64,000 nucleotides of DNA from Gammaproteobacteria bacterium (GCA_029884165.1 JAOUIH010000003.1:30923-94922), one strand, 5' to 3'; counted from the stretch's first letter, positions 37,106 through 46,222 are shown. Notes: generated from the sequence alone by a model not told the origin. Numbers and translations: made by a program.

Positions 37106-37567
37106 TCAGCCCTGCTGGTGCGGCTTGGCGAACAGCTGCGATTTCTTGTACAGCTTTTCGATCACCCGATCGAGCACCCCGATCTCGTCCTCGGTGAGGT
37201 CCTCGAGCAGGTCGGCCTCCATCTGCAGCGCCAGCGGTGCGACTTCGTCGTGCAGCTGCCGGCCTTTCTCCGAGAGATTGAGTATCGAGCGACGACGGTC
37301 CGCGTCCGCAAATTGGCGATCGATGCGGCCGCTCTTGATCAGCTTGCTGACGGCCCGGCTGACCGCGACCTTGTCCATTACGGTACGTTCGGCGACCTCC
37401 ACGGCTGACAGGCCGGGAAAGCGTCCCACGATGGCTATGACCCGCCATTCCGGAATCGACAGCCCGAACCGCTTCTCGTAGACGGACGCGATCGAATTAC
37501 TGACCGAGTGAGACAGGATGGCCAGTCGGTAGGGGAGGAATTCGTCGAGCTTCAGTTCGTTTTTCAT
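37106..37567 (-). CDS. MarR-family transcriptional regulator
   Basis: A 153-residue winged-helix regulator. The HTH region is ERTVMDKVAVSRAVSKLIKSG and the wing is ADADRRRSILNLSEKG, both standard for MarR. It converges on kynA from 40 bp away, so control of kynA would have to act across the gene. Ligand and targets are unknown. Similar MarR proteins often control aromatic-acid catabolism. Confidence 0.93.
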   Translation of the reverse strand: MKNELKLDEFLPYRLAILSHSVSNSIASVYEKRFGLSIPEWRVIAIVGRFPGLSAVEVAERTVMDKVAVSRAVSKLIKSGRIDRQFADADRRRSILNLSEKGRQLHDEVAPLALQMEADLLEDLTEDEIGVLDRVIEKLYKKSQLFAKPHQQG

Positions 37568-37687
37568 GTGACGTTCCGCCAGAGGCAGCGTGGCAGTGCA
37601 CCGGTTTCAGATGATACTGCACTTGGGCACCCGGCTGACAGGACAGGATGAATCCCGTTGCCAGGGCGGTCGGTTCGGCGATGCGGG

Positions 37688-38764
37688 TCAGGCGCGATGC
37701 GGGGAGTGCAGGTAGTCCTGCGACTGCATCTCGACGAGGCGGCTCCTGGTGCGCTCGAACTCCAATGTCAGGCGGCTGCCCCGGTAGAGCGAGTCCACGC
37801 CGGCGCCTGCCGCCAGTATCAGCTTGACGCGCCGGTCGTAGAACTCGTCGACGAGGGCAATGAAGCGCCGTGCCGCATCCTCCGTTTCCCGGGTCAGCAC
37901 CGGCACGTTGGAGACGATCACGGCCTGGTACCAGCGGGCAATCTCGATATAGTCTGTTGGGCTCCGGGGACCGCCACAGATTTCGGCGAAGTCGAACCAG
38001 ACGACGCCCTTGGCCTCACGTATCGTCGTGAGTTCGCGGCCCAGGATATCGAGCCTCCTGCCGCCCTCGGATCGGCCGGGCGCCATCCGATCGAAATACT
38101 CCCGAATACGGGCTTCCGTCCCGGGCTCCCTGGAGTCGAACCAGGTTCCGGCCGTTTTCATCAGGCGCAGCCGGTAGTCGGTTCCATCATCGAGTTCGAC
38201 GACCGTCGTATGCTCCCGCAGCAGCCGGATCGCCGGCAGGAAGCGTTCCCGCTGCAGGCCGTTTGCGTACAGCTCCTCCGGTCGGGAGTTCGACGTCGCC
38301 ACGAGCGTTACGCCGCGGCGAAACAGCCCGTCGAGCAGCCCGCCGAGGATCATGGCGTCGCCGATATCGCTTACGAAGAACTCGTCGAAGCAGAGCACCC
38401 GGGTCTCCGAGGCAAGGTCCGCCGCAACGCGGTCCAGCGGGCGCTGCACATCGCCCTGCGCCTTCAGCCGCGCGTGGACCTCGTTCATCATCCGGTGGAA
38501 ATGGCTGCGGCGCTTCGACCTGATGGCCAGCGTCTCGAAAAACAGGTCCATCAGCATGGTCTTGCCGCGGCCGACGCCGCCGCACAGGTAGATTCCCGGA
38601 GTCGTCGGCGCCTGCCGGGGCCGCGGCAGCAGCCGTCCGAGGCCCCGCCTGGGTTCGGTCTGGAGCAGTCGCGACTGCAGATCGTAAAGCGCACCCACGA
38701 CGCGTTGCTGCGCCGGATCGGCGACGAGCTTCGCATCGGCAGTGTAGGCGCTACGGATATCCAT
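37688..38764 (-). CDS. zapE: Cell division ATPase ZapE (AFG1 family)
   Basis: A 358-residue AAA+ ATPase of the AFG1/ZapE family; in E. coli it acts at the constricting Z ring. Walker A is GGVGRGKT (62-69) and Walker B is LCFDEFFVSDIGDA, with sensor I in TLVATSNSRPEELY. Length is typical. It lies alone between the MarR gene and the divergent ETF-QO gene. Confidence 0.95.
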   Translation of the reverse strand: MDIRSAYTADAKLVADPAQQRVVGALYDLQSRLLQTEPRRGLGRLLPRPRQAPTTPGIYLCGGVGRGKTMLMDLFFETLAIRSKRRSHFHRMMNEVHARLKAQGDVQRPLDRVAADLASETRVLCFDEFFVSDIGDAMILGGLLDGLFRRGVTLVATSNSRPEELYANGLQRERFLPAIRLLREHTTVVELDDGTDYRLRLMKTAGTWFDSREPGTEARIREYFDRMAPGRSEGGRRLDILGRELTTIREAKGVVWFDFAEICGGPRSPTDYIEIARWYQAVIVSNVPVLTRETEDAARRFIALVDEFYDRRVKLILAAGAGVDSLYRGSRLTLEFERTRSRLVEMQSQDYLHSPHRA

Positions 38765-38868
38765 GGCTGTGGCGCTGTCCGGTTTTCGATCGAGTGGTGG
38801 CCATAGAGGCGCGCAAGGTTAGCTTGGGCTCGCGGCGGAAACCAGCCCGACCGGGCTCTGCCTTGCGT

Positions 38869-38909
38869 TATCATTCCGCCTAAAGAAAGAGGCGGGCCCG
38901 CGGCCCGCC
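38869..38909 (+). promoter_or_regulatory. Candidate promoter and strong leader hairpin of ETF-QO
   Basis: TATCAT (38869-38874) is a possible -10. About 17 bp later comes a perfect 7-bp GC hairpin, GGCGGGC (38891-38897) and GCCCGCC (38903-38909), with loop CCGCG. The ribosome site AGAGGTG follows at 38920 and the ATG at 38931. No T-run follows on the plus strand, so it is not a plus-strand terminator; it would sit in the 5' leader. Confidence 0.45.
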
Positions 38910-38930
38910 CGTACGAATAAGAGGTGCCCT

Positions 38931-40592
38931 ATGAACGAGAGCGCAGAACGCGAATCGATGGAATTTGACGTCGTCATCGTCGGCGGCGGGCCCGCAGGCC
39001 TTGCCGCGGCATGCCGCCTGATGCAGCTTGCGGCCGAAGGGGGCACCGAGCTGTCTGTCGTCGTCGTAGAGAAAGGCTCCGAGATCGGTGCGCACGTTCT
39101 GTCGGGCAACGTGTTCGAGCCGGCTGCCCTGGGAGAGCTGTTTCCCCAATGGCAGGCCGAAGGCGCGCCCGTCACCAGCGCGGTCAAGCGTGACGAGGTG
39201 CATTACCTGCGGAGCGAGCAGACGTCGATGCGGGTGCCCGGGCTGTTCGTGCCACGCCCCATGCACAACGAGGGCAATTACATCATCAGTCTCGGCCGGC
39301 TGTGCCAGTGGCTGGCCGAAAAGGCCGAGGCGCTCGGCGTCAACGTGTTTCCCGGTTTCGCGGCGTCCGAACTCCTGTACGACGACCAGGGTCGAGTACG
39401 CGGCGTTGCGACCAGCGACCTGGGTGTCGGCAAGGACGGGAAACGGAAGGCCGCTTTCCAGGCCGGCTATGAACTCCTCGGCAGGTACACCGTGCTCGCC
39501 GAAGGCTGCCGCGGCAACCTGGGCAAGGAGGCCATGGACCGATACGACCTGCGCGCGAATGCGGATCCACAGCATTACGGCATCGGACTCAAGGAAATCT
39601 GGGAGATCGATCCGGCTCTGCACGAGGAAGGGCTTGTCGTTCACACGCTGGGCTGGCCGCTGGACGGACACACCGAGGGCGGCGGCTTCCTCTATCATGC
39701 CGGGGGCAACCAGGTCTTCCTCGGCCTGATCGTCGCACTCAACTACCGCAATCCGCATCTGTCTCCATTCGGCGAATTCCAGCGCTGGAAGCATCATCCG
39801 CAGATCGCCCGATTCCTCGAGGGTGGCGAGCGAATCGGCTACGGTGCCCGCGCCGTCAACAAGGGCGGGCTGCAGTCCCTGCCGAAGCTGGCATTCCCCG
39901 GCGGCATGCTGATCGGCTGCGACGCGGGATTCCTGAACGGCATCAAGATCAAGGGCGCGCACGGCGCGATCAAGAGCGGCATGCTCGCCGCCGAGAGCAT
40001 CTGGGCGGCGCTGTCGGGTGGCGACGAGGGTTACGGCGTGCTGGACTCCTACGAGCAGGCCTTCCGCAATTCATGGCTGCACGACGAACTCCACAGGGCA
40101 CGCAATTTCGGTCCGGGCCTCGCCAGGCTCGGTACGTTTTTCGGGTCCGCGTTTACGTTCATCGACCAGAACATCTTTCGCGGCAAGCTGCCGTTCACGT
40201 GGCGCAACCGCAAGCCCGATCACGAGTCGCTGCATAAGGCGAGCGAGGCGCAGGTCATCGAGTATCCGCGGCCTGACGGCATCATCAGTTTCGATCGGCT
40301 CTCATCGGTCTACCTCTCGAGCACCAACCACGAGGAAGACCAGCCATCGCACCTGAGGCTCAAGGACCCGGCGCTGCCGATCGCCTACAACCTGCCGGAG
40401 TTCGACGAACCGGCCCAGCGCTATTGCCCGGCTGGCGTGTACGAGATCGTGACGGAGGGTGGCGAGCCGCAGTTCCGGATAAACGCCCAGAACTGCGTGC
40501 ACTGCAAGACCTGCGACATCAAGGATCCGCGCCAGAACATCGTCTGGACGGTGCCGGAAGGTGGTGGCGGCCCGAACTATTCCGGCATGTAG
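38931..40592 (+). CDS. Electron transfer flavoprotein-ubiquinone oxidoreductase
   Basis: A 553-residue membrane-associated flavo-iron-sulfur protein that passes electrons from reduced ETF to ubiquinone. The FAD motif is VVIVGGGPAGLAAACRL near residue 15. The C-terminal [4Fe-4S] site has YCPAGVYEI and NCVHCKTCDIKDP, followed by the family end WTVPEGGGGPNYSGM. It links the acyl-CoA dehydrogenases of this window to the respiratory chain. It stands alone on its strand and converges with an SDR gene after 5 bp. Confidence 0.97.
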   Translation: MNESAERESMEFDVVIVGGGPAGLAAACRLMQLAAEGGTELSVVVVEKGSEIGAHVLSGNVFEPAALGELFPQWQAEGAPVTSAVKRDEVHYLRSEQTSMRVPGLFVPRPMHNEGNYIISLGRLCQWLAEKAEALGVNVFPGFAASELLYDDQGRVRGVATSDLGVGKDGKRKAAFQAGYELLGRYTVLAEGCRGNLGKEAMDRYDLRANADPQHYGIGLKEIWEIDPALHEEGLVVHTLGWPLDGHTEGGGFLYHAGGNQVFLGLIVALNYRNPHLSPFGEFQRWKHHPQIARFLEGGERIGYGARAVNKGGLQSLPKLAFPGGMLIGCDAGFLNGIKIKGAHGAIKSGMLAAESIWAALSGGDEGYGVLDSYEQAFRNSWLHDELHRARNFGPGLARLGTFFGSAFTFIDQNIFRGKLPFTWRNRKPDHESLHKASEAQVIEYPRPDGIISFDRLSSVYLSSTNHEEDQPSHLRLKDPALPIAYNLPEFDEPAQRYCPAGVYEIVTEGGEPQFRINAQNCVHCKTCDIKDPRQNIVWTVPEGGGGPNYSGM

Positions 40593-40597
40593 TGGTT

Positions 40598-41365
40598 TTA
40601 CTTGGGCTGCATCCGGATTGCGCCGTCGACGCGGATCGTTTCACCATTGATCATCGCGTTGCCGTAGATGAACGCAACGACGTCCGCGTATTCTTCCGGC
40701 CGGCCGAGTCGCGGCGGGAACGGTACCTGGGCGCCCAGCGACTGCTGCACTTCCTCGGGCATCCCGGCAACCATCGGCGTCCGAAATATTCCCGGTGCTA
40801 TGGTGTTGACCCGAATGCCAAGCCGCGCGAACTCGCGCGCGAGCGGCAGCATCATGCCCACGATTCCGCCTTTCGACGCGGAATAAGCGGCCTGTCCGAT
40901 CTGGCCCTCGAAAGCGGCAATCGACGCCGTGCTGACGATGACACCGCGCTCTCCCTCCGGGTTCGGCTCGTTCGCTTGCATCAGGTTCGCAGCTTCCTTG
41001 GCGACGAGGAATGAGCCGACGAGATTGATCTGGATGGTTTTTGCGAAGAAGTCGCCCGCCATCGGGCCGTCCCGGCCGAGCGTCCGGGCCGCGCCGATGA
41101 CTCCGGCGCAATTGACAGCCAGCGTGATTCCTCCCATGTGGTCGCGTGCCGCCGACATGGCGGCGCGAACCTCGGACTCCGACGAGACGTCGGTGCGCAC
41201 GAACCTGGCACGCTTGCCGAGTCTGGCTGCGCTGGCCGCGCCCTGGTCCTCGTTGACGTCCAGCAGCACGGCATGCCCGCCGGCAGCGATGACTCGTTCC
41301 GCTGTCGCATATCCGAGGCCGGATGCGCCGCCGGTGACGACGGCCTTCGCGCTTGGCAGATCCAT
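40598..41365 (-). CDS. SDR, 3-hydroxyacyl-CoA dehydrogenase type 2-like
   Basis: A 255-residue short-chain dehydrogenase closest in pattern to HSD10/type 2 3-hydroxyacyl-CoA dehydrogenase. The NAD motif VVTGGASGLGYATAE, VNCAGVIGA and the catalytic Ser-Tyr-Lys (STASIAAFEG, then AAYSASKGG) are intact. The insert after the NCAG region (LGRDGPMAGDFFAKTIQINL) is characteristic. It is the last gene of the operon plsC-thiolase-SDR, which suggests oxidation of 3-hydroxyacyl-CoA before thiolysis, for example in isoleucine or fatty-acid breakdown. Confidence 0.93.
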   Translation of the reverse strand: MDLPSAKAVVTGGASGLGYATAERVIAAGGHAVLLDVNEDQGAASAARLGKRARFVRTDVSSESEVRAAMSAARDHMGGITLAVNCAGVIGAARTLGRDGPMAGDFFAKTIQINLVGSFLVAKEAANLMQANEPNPEGERGVIVSTASIAAFEGQIGQAAYSASKGGIVGMMLPLAREFARLGIRVNTIAPGIFRTPMVAGMPEEVQQSLGAQVPFPPRLGRPEEYADVVAFIYGNAMINGETIRVDGAIRMQPK

Positions 41366-41392
41366 GAGTATCTCCGATTGATAGAGTGGGGT

Positions 41393-42580
41393 TCAGTCGC
41401 CAGACGCTTCGACGCCGATCGCAACGGCCTCACCGCCGCCGATGCACAGCGACGCGATGCCGCGCCTGCCGCCGCGGCGTCGCAGCGCGTGCACGAGTGT
41501 GACGATGATGCGAGCGCCGGATGCGCCGATCGGGTGCCCGAGAGCGCAGGCACCGCCGTTGACGTTAACCTTCGCGTGCGGCAGGCCGAGATCCTGCATC
41601 GCGGCCATCGTGACGCATGCGAAGGCTTCGTTGATCTCGAACAGGTCGACGCTGTCAACGGTCCAACCGAGACTGGTCAGCAACGCGCGCACGGCGAAAA
41701 CCGGGGAAGTCGTGAACCATTCGGGTTCCTGCGCATACCCTGCATGGCCGACGATTCGCGCTATCGGACGGATACCGCGGCCCGCGGCGTCGACGCTTCG
41801 CATCAGCACCAGGCTCGCGGCGCCGTCCGAAATCGAGGACGAACTGGCCGCCGTGACGGTGCCATCCTGCGCAAATGCGGGTTTCAGCGTCGGGATCTTC
41901 TCGAGCTTGACCTTGCCGGGAATCTCGTCGGTGTCGATGGTTACGCTGCCGCTCCGGGTCATTACAGCGACCGGCGCGATCTCGGCCTGGAATGCGCCTG
42001 AAGCGATCGCGGCATTCGCCCGCTCGACCGAGGCAATTGCGAATTCGTCCTGCGCCTGCCTGGAGAAGCCGTATTTCTGCGCGGTCACCTCGGCGAAATG
42101 GCCCATCATGTTGCCGTCGAACGGGCTCTGCAGCCCGTCATAGAACATGTGATCCAGCACCTCCTGGTGCCCCATGCGGTAGCCGGAGCGCGCCTTCGGC
42201 ATCAGGTAGGGAGCGTTGCTCATAGATTCCATGCCGCCGGCGAGAACGATGCCGGCGCTGCCCGCGCAGATGGAATCGTGGCCGAGCATGACGGTCTTCA
42301 TGCCGGATCCGCAGACCTTGTTGACCGTCGTGCAGCGCGTGCCCACCGGTATGCCGGCCGCGAGCGCGGCCTGCCGGGCCGGAGCCTGCCCCAGGCCGGC
42401 GGGCAGAACGCAGCCCAGCAAAAGCTCGTCGATCCTGGACGGTTCCAGGCCGCAATCGCTTAGTGCGGCACGGCTGGCGGCGGCCGAAAGCTCGGTTGCC
42501 TTGGTCGAGCCCAGGGCGCCCTGGAATGCGCCCAGCGGCGTGCGCCGCGCGGCCACGATGTCTATGGAGTTCTGGCTCAT
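41393..42580 (-). CDS. Acetyl-CoA acetyltransferase (thiolase)
   Basis: A 395-residue thiolase. The acyl-carrying Cys lies in TTVNKVCGSGMKTVM (about residue 89), the His in NGGACALGHPIGASGAR, and the proton-donor Cys in ASLCIGGGEAVAIG near the end. The frame is open to 42835, but ATG 42580 gives the family start MSQNSIDIVAARRTPLGAF. It lies 27 bp before the SDR gene, with which it could carry out the last two steps of beta-oxidation or the reverse route to 3-hydroxybutyryl-CoA. Confidence 0.96.
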   Translation of the reverse strand: MSQNSIDIVAARRTPLGAFQGALGSTKATELSAAASRAALSDCGLEPSRIDELLLGCVLPAGLGQAPARQAALAAGIPVGTRCTTVNKVCGSGMKTVMLGHDSICAGSAGIVLAGGMESMSNAPYLMPKARSGYRMGHQEVLDHMFYDGLQSPFDGNMMGHFAEVTAQKYGFSRQAQDEFAIASVERANAAIASGAFQAEIAPVAVMTRSGSVTIDTDEIPGKVKLEKIPTLKPAFAQDGTVTAASSSSISDGAASLVLMRSVDAAGRGIRPIARIVGHAGYAQEPEWFTTSPVFAVRALLTSLGWTVDSVDLFEINEAFACVTMAAMQDLGLPHAKVNVNGGACALGHPIGASGARIIVTLVHALRRRGGRRGIASLCIGGGEAVAIGVEASGD

Positions 42581-42678
42581 TTCGGGAAGTTCACTGGTGA
42601 ATCGGGTCGCCGCGCCGGCGGCGGGAGGCCGATACTGTCGCCGATCCGGCCGGTCCCCGCAAGCGTACGCCGGGCGTG

Positions 42679-43434
42679 TCAGCGGGCAGGGGCCGCCAGC
42701 AGGTCCGGTTCGTCGAGGACCTCGAGGATGCGCTCGCGTGCGACCGCGGCGAGCGCTGCGCTCGAGGAGTAGGCATGGTCGCCCGGATCGACGGGATCGA
42801 GTACGGTGATGCAGAGGGGCTTGCGCTGCGGCCACAGCGTGGTGGGCGGGAGGATCGCGCGCGACCCGTTGATCGCGACCGGCACGAGCGGGATGGCGCC
42901 CTTGATGGCCGATGCGAATGCGCCGGGCCGGAAACGCCCGAGCCCCGGCGTGGCGATGAAGGTGCCCTCCGGAAATACGGCCAGCGATTCACCGGCGCTT
43001 GCTGCCTTGAGCAGGCTCCTGGCGTCGCGTGCGCTGGCCGCGGCAGTAAATCGTTCCACGAATCTCGATCCGACTCGCCGCAGCAGGAAATGCATGACGG
43101 GCACGCGCTGGACCTCGCTCTTGATGACGAAGGAGAAACGCGCAGGCAGGTAGGCCTGCATGATCACGCCGTCCAGGTAACTGGCATGGTTGGCAACGAC
43201 TATGCAATGCCCGTCCGGGATCTTCTCGAAGCCCGTCTCGGTCACCGGTATGCGGGTCCCCACGAAGAACGACCGGGCGCATGCCCGGGCCCAGCGGCGG
43301 CGGCGATCCAGGCCCGGGAGCAGCAGGACGCCGAGCAGCGCCCCCGTCACGATCGCGGCGAATACGAGCCACGCATAGGCGCCCCAGGCAAGGCGGGCCC
43401 ACCTCGAGAAAAATCCAGTGTCTGCGATTGTCAT
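42679..43434 (-). CDS. plsC: 1-acyl-sn-glycerol-3-phosphate acyltransferase-like
   Basis: A 251-residue membrane acyltransferase of the PlsC/LPLAT family. A hydrophobic segment near residues 16-40 anchors it. The four-motif family pattern is visible in NHASYLDGVIM (H-x4-D), the FPEGT segment, and VPVAINGSR. ATG 43434 is chosen because it puts the TM helix at the usual place; the frame is open to 43548. It is 98 bp upstream of the thiolase gene. The acyl acceptor could be lysophosphatidate or another lipid. Confidence 0.88.
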   Translation of the reverse strand: MTIADTGFFSRWARLAWGAYAWLVFAAIVTGALLGVLLLPGLDRRRRWARACARSFFVGTRIPVTETGFEKIPDGHCIVVANHASYLDGVIMQAYLPARFSFVIKSEVQRVPVMHFLLRRVGSRFVERFTAAASARDARSLLKAASAGESLAVFPEGTFIATPGLGRFRPGAFASAIKGAIPLVPVAINGSRAILPPTTLWPQRKPLCITVLDPVDPGDHAYSSSAALAAVARERILEVLDEPDLLAAPAR

Positions 43435-43533
43435 GCCGGGTCGTGCGCCGCGCTGTGACGTTGAACGGCGACACGGTAACGGTTCGCACGAATAATGCCA
43501 ATTCGGCGAAGCGCGGCCGTTCACGGCTCGGGC

Positions 43534-43549
43534 TGTGACGCAGATCACT
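43534..43549. promoter_or_regulatory. CRP/Vfr-like site 1
   Basis: TGTGACGCAGATCACT matches the CRP consensus TGTGA-N6-TCACA at nine of ten conserved bases. Its centre is about 55 bp upstream of a possible plsC start site and 39 bp from site 2. CRP-like regulators (CRP, Vfr, Clp) share this consensus, so the exact protein cannot be named. Confidence 0.55.
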
Positions 43550-43572
43550 TTATGTTAATGCTGTGGCCGATT

Positions 43573-43588
43573 TGTGACGACCATCACG
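43573..43588. promoter_or_regulatory. CRP/Vfr-like site 2
   Basis: TGTGACGACCATCACG also matches TGTGA-N6-TCACA at nine of ten conserved bases. If CATACT (43610-43615) is the -10 for the xerD transcript, the expected start is near 43622 and this site is centred near -41.5, the class II activator position. Confidence 0.55.
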
Positions 43589-43789
43589 CCCGATCCCGGC
43601 CTACGAACTCATACTCAAAGCCCTGAAAAATCCGTTGCTTGACGGGTGGTTCGAGCAGGTGGTCAGAAACACTCAGGGATTCGAGTGTTGCCGCCTGGGG
43701 AGACGGACTGCAGCCGCATTGGGCGGCTGGGCGATGAAGGCGCTCAGGCGACTCGACACCGGGTTTGTGACCCGGACCAGAAAGGGAAT

Positions 43790-44722
43790 ATGGCGAGTAA
43801 ACAAGAGAATCAACAGGACAAGTCCGCCCAGTCCAGTTCCGAGCAGCTGGTGGATCGCTTTCTCGATGCGATCTGGATGGAGCGCGGCCTGTCCGCCAAT
43901 ACGCTGGGTGCGTACCGGGCCGACCTGATGACGCTCTGGCGCGGCCTGGCCGAGCGCGATATCCCGATCGAAAAGGCGCAAAAGGCCGACCTCCTCGACT
44001 TCATTGCCAAACGGGTCGAGAGCGGCGCCAAGCCGCGCTCGACGGCGCGGCAGCTGTCCAGTTTCCGGCGCTTCTTTCGCTACATCATGCGTGAGGGCCT
44101 GCGGGATACCGACCCGACCGCGGACATCGAGATGCCGAGGATCGGCCGCTCGCTGCCGAAAACCCTGACCGAGGACGAGGTCGACGCGTTGCTTCGGGCG
44201 CCGAATACCGACGAGCCGCTGGGTCATCGTGACCGGGCCATGCTCGAAGTGCTCTATGCGACCGGTCTCAGGGTCTCCGAGCTGATCAACCTCAAGCAGT
44301 CCCAGGTCAACTTCAACCAGGGCGTCATACGTATTGTCGGCAAGGGCGACCGGGAGCGCCTGATCCCGCTCGGCGACGAAGCCCAGCGCTGGCTCAAGGA
44401 CTTCATCGAGGGCCCGCGGATGGAAATCCTGCTCGAGAGGCAAACCGATTACCTGTTTCCGACGCGGCGCGGCGACCGGATGACGCGCCAGGCGTTCTGG
44501 CACATCATCAAGCGCTATGCCGAGAAGGCAGGCATTCGCAAGAAGCTTTCGCCGCATAGCCTGCGGCACGCATTCGCCACGCACCTGTTGAATCGCGGGG
44601 CCGACCTGCGCGTAGTGCAGCTGCTGCTCGGCCACAGCGACGTCTCGACGACCCAGATCTATACCCATGTCGCGCGCGAGCGCCTGAAGGATCTGCATAG
44701 CGGCCATCACCCGCGCGGCTGA
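43790..44722 (+). CDS. xerD: Site-specific tyrosine recombinase XerD
   Basis: A 310-residue tyrosine recombinase that resolves chromosome dimers at dif together with XerC. The N-terminal SAM-like domain covers about residues 20-100. The catalytic residues are Arg in YATGLRVSEL, Lys in VGKGDRER, His-x-x-Arg in SPHSLRHAFATHLL, His in LLLGHSDVSTT and the Tyr nucleophile in QIYTHV. ATG 43790 follows AAAGGG and gives the usual length; a longer frame starts at 43646. The xerD-dsbC order is a known gammaproteobacterial arrangement. Confidence 0.97.
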   Translation: MASKQENQQDKSAQSSSEQLVDRFLDAIWMERGLSANTLGAYRADLMTLWRGLAERDIPIEKAQKADLLDFIAKRVESGAKPRSTARQLSSFRRFFRYIMREGLRDTDPTADIEMPRIGRSLPKTLTEDEVDALLRAPNTDEPLGHRDRAMLEVLYATGLRVSELINLKQSQVNFNQGVIRIVGKGDRERLIPLGDEAQRWLKDFIEGPRMEILLERQTDYLFPTRRGDRMTRQAFWHIIKRYAEKAGIRKKLSPHSLRHAFATHLLNRGADLRVVQLLLGHSDVSTTQIYTHVARERLKDLHSGHHPRG

Positions 44723-44775
44723 GGCCGGACCGGGTTCCGCAGGCTGCAACACCCTCGTGCGGGAGCCGGGCAAGC

Positions 44776-44784
44776 TGCTAAACT
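44776..44784 (+). promoter_or_regulatory. Candidate extended -10 promoter of dsbC
   Basis: TGCTAAACT is an extended -10 element (TG-N-TAAACT) just downstream of xerD and 107 bp before the dsbC ATG. The same TGC-led form appears before queA and yajC, so it may be a house style of this genome. Confidence 0.35.
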
Positions 44785-44890
44785 CGGCCGCCGTCGAGAC
44801 TGCGGGAACCGGGGCTTGCCGATCCGGTCGAAGCAGGCAACCTTTTAAAGTATGCCCGGCCCCCGTGCCGGTCACCCCTGGATAATACCG

Positions 44891-45628
44891 ATGCGCAATC
44901 AAACCCTGATACTGATCGCCGCCGCCGCGATGCTCGGCTTCACGACTACGGTCATCGCCGACGACAAGGCCGACGAATTGCAGCGCGTACAGGACCGGGT
45001 ATCGAGCCTGTTTTCCGAGATCACAGCGGCGGACGTCGTCCCGAGCCCGATCGACGGCTGGTACGTGATCCGCAAAGGTGCGATCGTCGCCTACATTTCC
45101 GGGGACGGGCGCTACCTGATGCAGGGCGACCTGATCGACCTCGATGCGCAGGTCAACCTCACAGAGACAAGCCGCAACGAGTCGCGCCGCGAGCTGATGA
45201 ATTCATATCCCGCTGAGCAGATGATCGTCTTCACGCCGGCCGAAAAGCGCTATTCCGTTTCTGTTTTCACCGATATCGACTGTACGTTCTGCCGTCGGCT
45301 GCACAGCCAGATCGACGAATACCTGGCCGCCGGTATCGAGGTACGCTACCTGCTGTACCCGCGGAGCGGCCCGGCGTCACCGTCCTGGACCAAGGCAGAA
45401 GAAGTCTGGTGCGCAGACAATCGTAATGAAGCGCTGACACTTGCGAAGCTCGACAAGTCCTTCGAGACGCATAGCTGCAACTCGTCCGTCATCACGACAC
45501 ATTATTCGATGGGGCAGGACGTCGGCCTGCGCGGTACGCCCGCCATCGTGCTCGAAGACGGTTCGCTGATCAGCGGCTATCTGCCGCCGCCGCAGCTGGC
45601 GGAGGCCCTGGCCGCGACCGCGCAGTAG
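44891..45628 (+). CDS. dsbC: Periplasmic thiol:disulfide interchange protein DsbC
   Basis: A 245-residue disulfide isomerase. A signal peptide (MRNQTLILIAAAAMLGF, cut after about residue 23) sends it to the periplasm. A dimerisation domain covers residues 27-85; the thioredoxin-like domain has the active site CTFC at 131-134, with a second Cys pair (WCADN and HSCNS) for structure. The E. coli enzyme has CGYC; CTFC should alter redox potential but keeps both cysteines. recJ, which follows dsbC in E. coli, is not present here. Confidence 0.95.
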   Translation: MRNQTLILIAAAAMLGFTTTVIADDKADELQRVQDRVSSLFSEITAADVVPSPIDGWYVIRKGAIVAYISGDGRYLMQGDLIDLDAQVNLTETSRNESRRELMNSYPAEQMIVFTPAEKRYSVSVFTDIDCTFCRRLHSQIDEYLAAGIEVRYLLYPRSGPASPSWTKAEEVWCADNRNEALTLAKLDKSFETHSCNSSVITTHYSMGQDVGLRGTPAIVLEDGSLISGYLPPPQLAEALAATAQ

Positions 45629-45652
45629 GGCCGGCAGCGCAACGCTCCGGGG

Positions 45653-46189
45653 TCAGCGCGGCTTCGAGCGACGGACCAGGTGGTGGTGGACGCCGCGGTT
45701 CCGGCCCCTGTCCTCGAAGTATTTCTCGAGCGCGAATACGCCGCTCTTGAATGCGAGGTCATCCCACGGAATCTCGTCCGGCGTAAACAGGCTGGTCTCC
45801 AGGCTTTCCTCCCCGGCGCCGTGGCCACCGAGCAGGGTCGCCGTAAAGAACAGGTGCACCTGGCCGGCCTCGACGACATCGACCGAGGCGAACAGGTGCC
45901 CGATGCGGACTTCGGCGCAGGCTTCCTCCCGCGTCTCGCGGGCCGCGCCCTGTTCCAGCGTCTCGCCCAGTTCCATGAAGCCCGCCGGGACCGTCCAGCG
46001 CCCGTAGCGCGGCTCGATTGCTCGCTTGCACAGCAGGATGCGGCCCTCGTGCTCGGCGACACAGCCGACGACGATCTTCGGATTCTGGTAATGAATGGTG
46101 CTGCATTCGACGCAGACCCAGCGGTCCCGGTTGTCGCCGTCCGGGACGGTCCTGGTTACCAAAGCGCCGCAGCTCGAGCAGTGTTTCAT
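45653..46189 (-). CDS. Nudix hydrolase with N-terminal zinc ribbon
   Basis: A 178-residue Nudix hydrolase. A zinc ribbon (C4, C7, C26, C29) precedes the Nudix box GFMELGETLEQGAARETREEA, which has all catalytic Glu residues although the usual Gly near the end of the box is Cys. The protein resembles the ADP-ribose/NADH-type branch; substrate cannot be set from sequence. The frame is open to 46912 across the tRNA gene; ATG 46189 is the sensible start. Confidence 0.9.
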   Translation of the reverse strand: MKHCSSCGALVTRTVPDGDNRDRWVCVECSTIHYQNPKIVVGCVAEHEGRILLCKRAIEPRYGRWTVPAGFMELGETLEQGAARETREEACAEVRIGHLFASVDVVEAGQVHLFFTATLLGGHGAGEESLETSLFTPDEIPWDDLAFKSGVFALEKYFEDRGRNRGVHHHLVRRSKPR

Positions 46190-46222
46190 CGGGTCCGGGT
46201 CTAGTCGATGTACCTGTGAGAT

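Larger units (their letters stand above)
43435..43789. other. Divergent promoter region between plsC and xerD
   Basis: This 355-bp gap holds no gene that I can support. It contains two CRP/Vfr-like palindromes, listed separately. CATACT at 43610-43615 is a possible plus-strand -10, and CATTAT at 43498-43493 is a possible minus-strand -10 for plsC. Short open frames run into xerD but lack ribosome sites. Confidence 0.6.
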
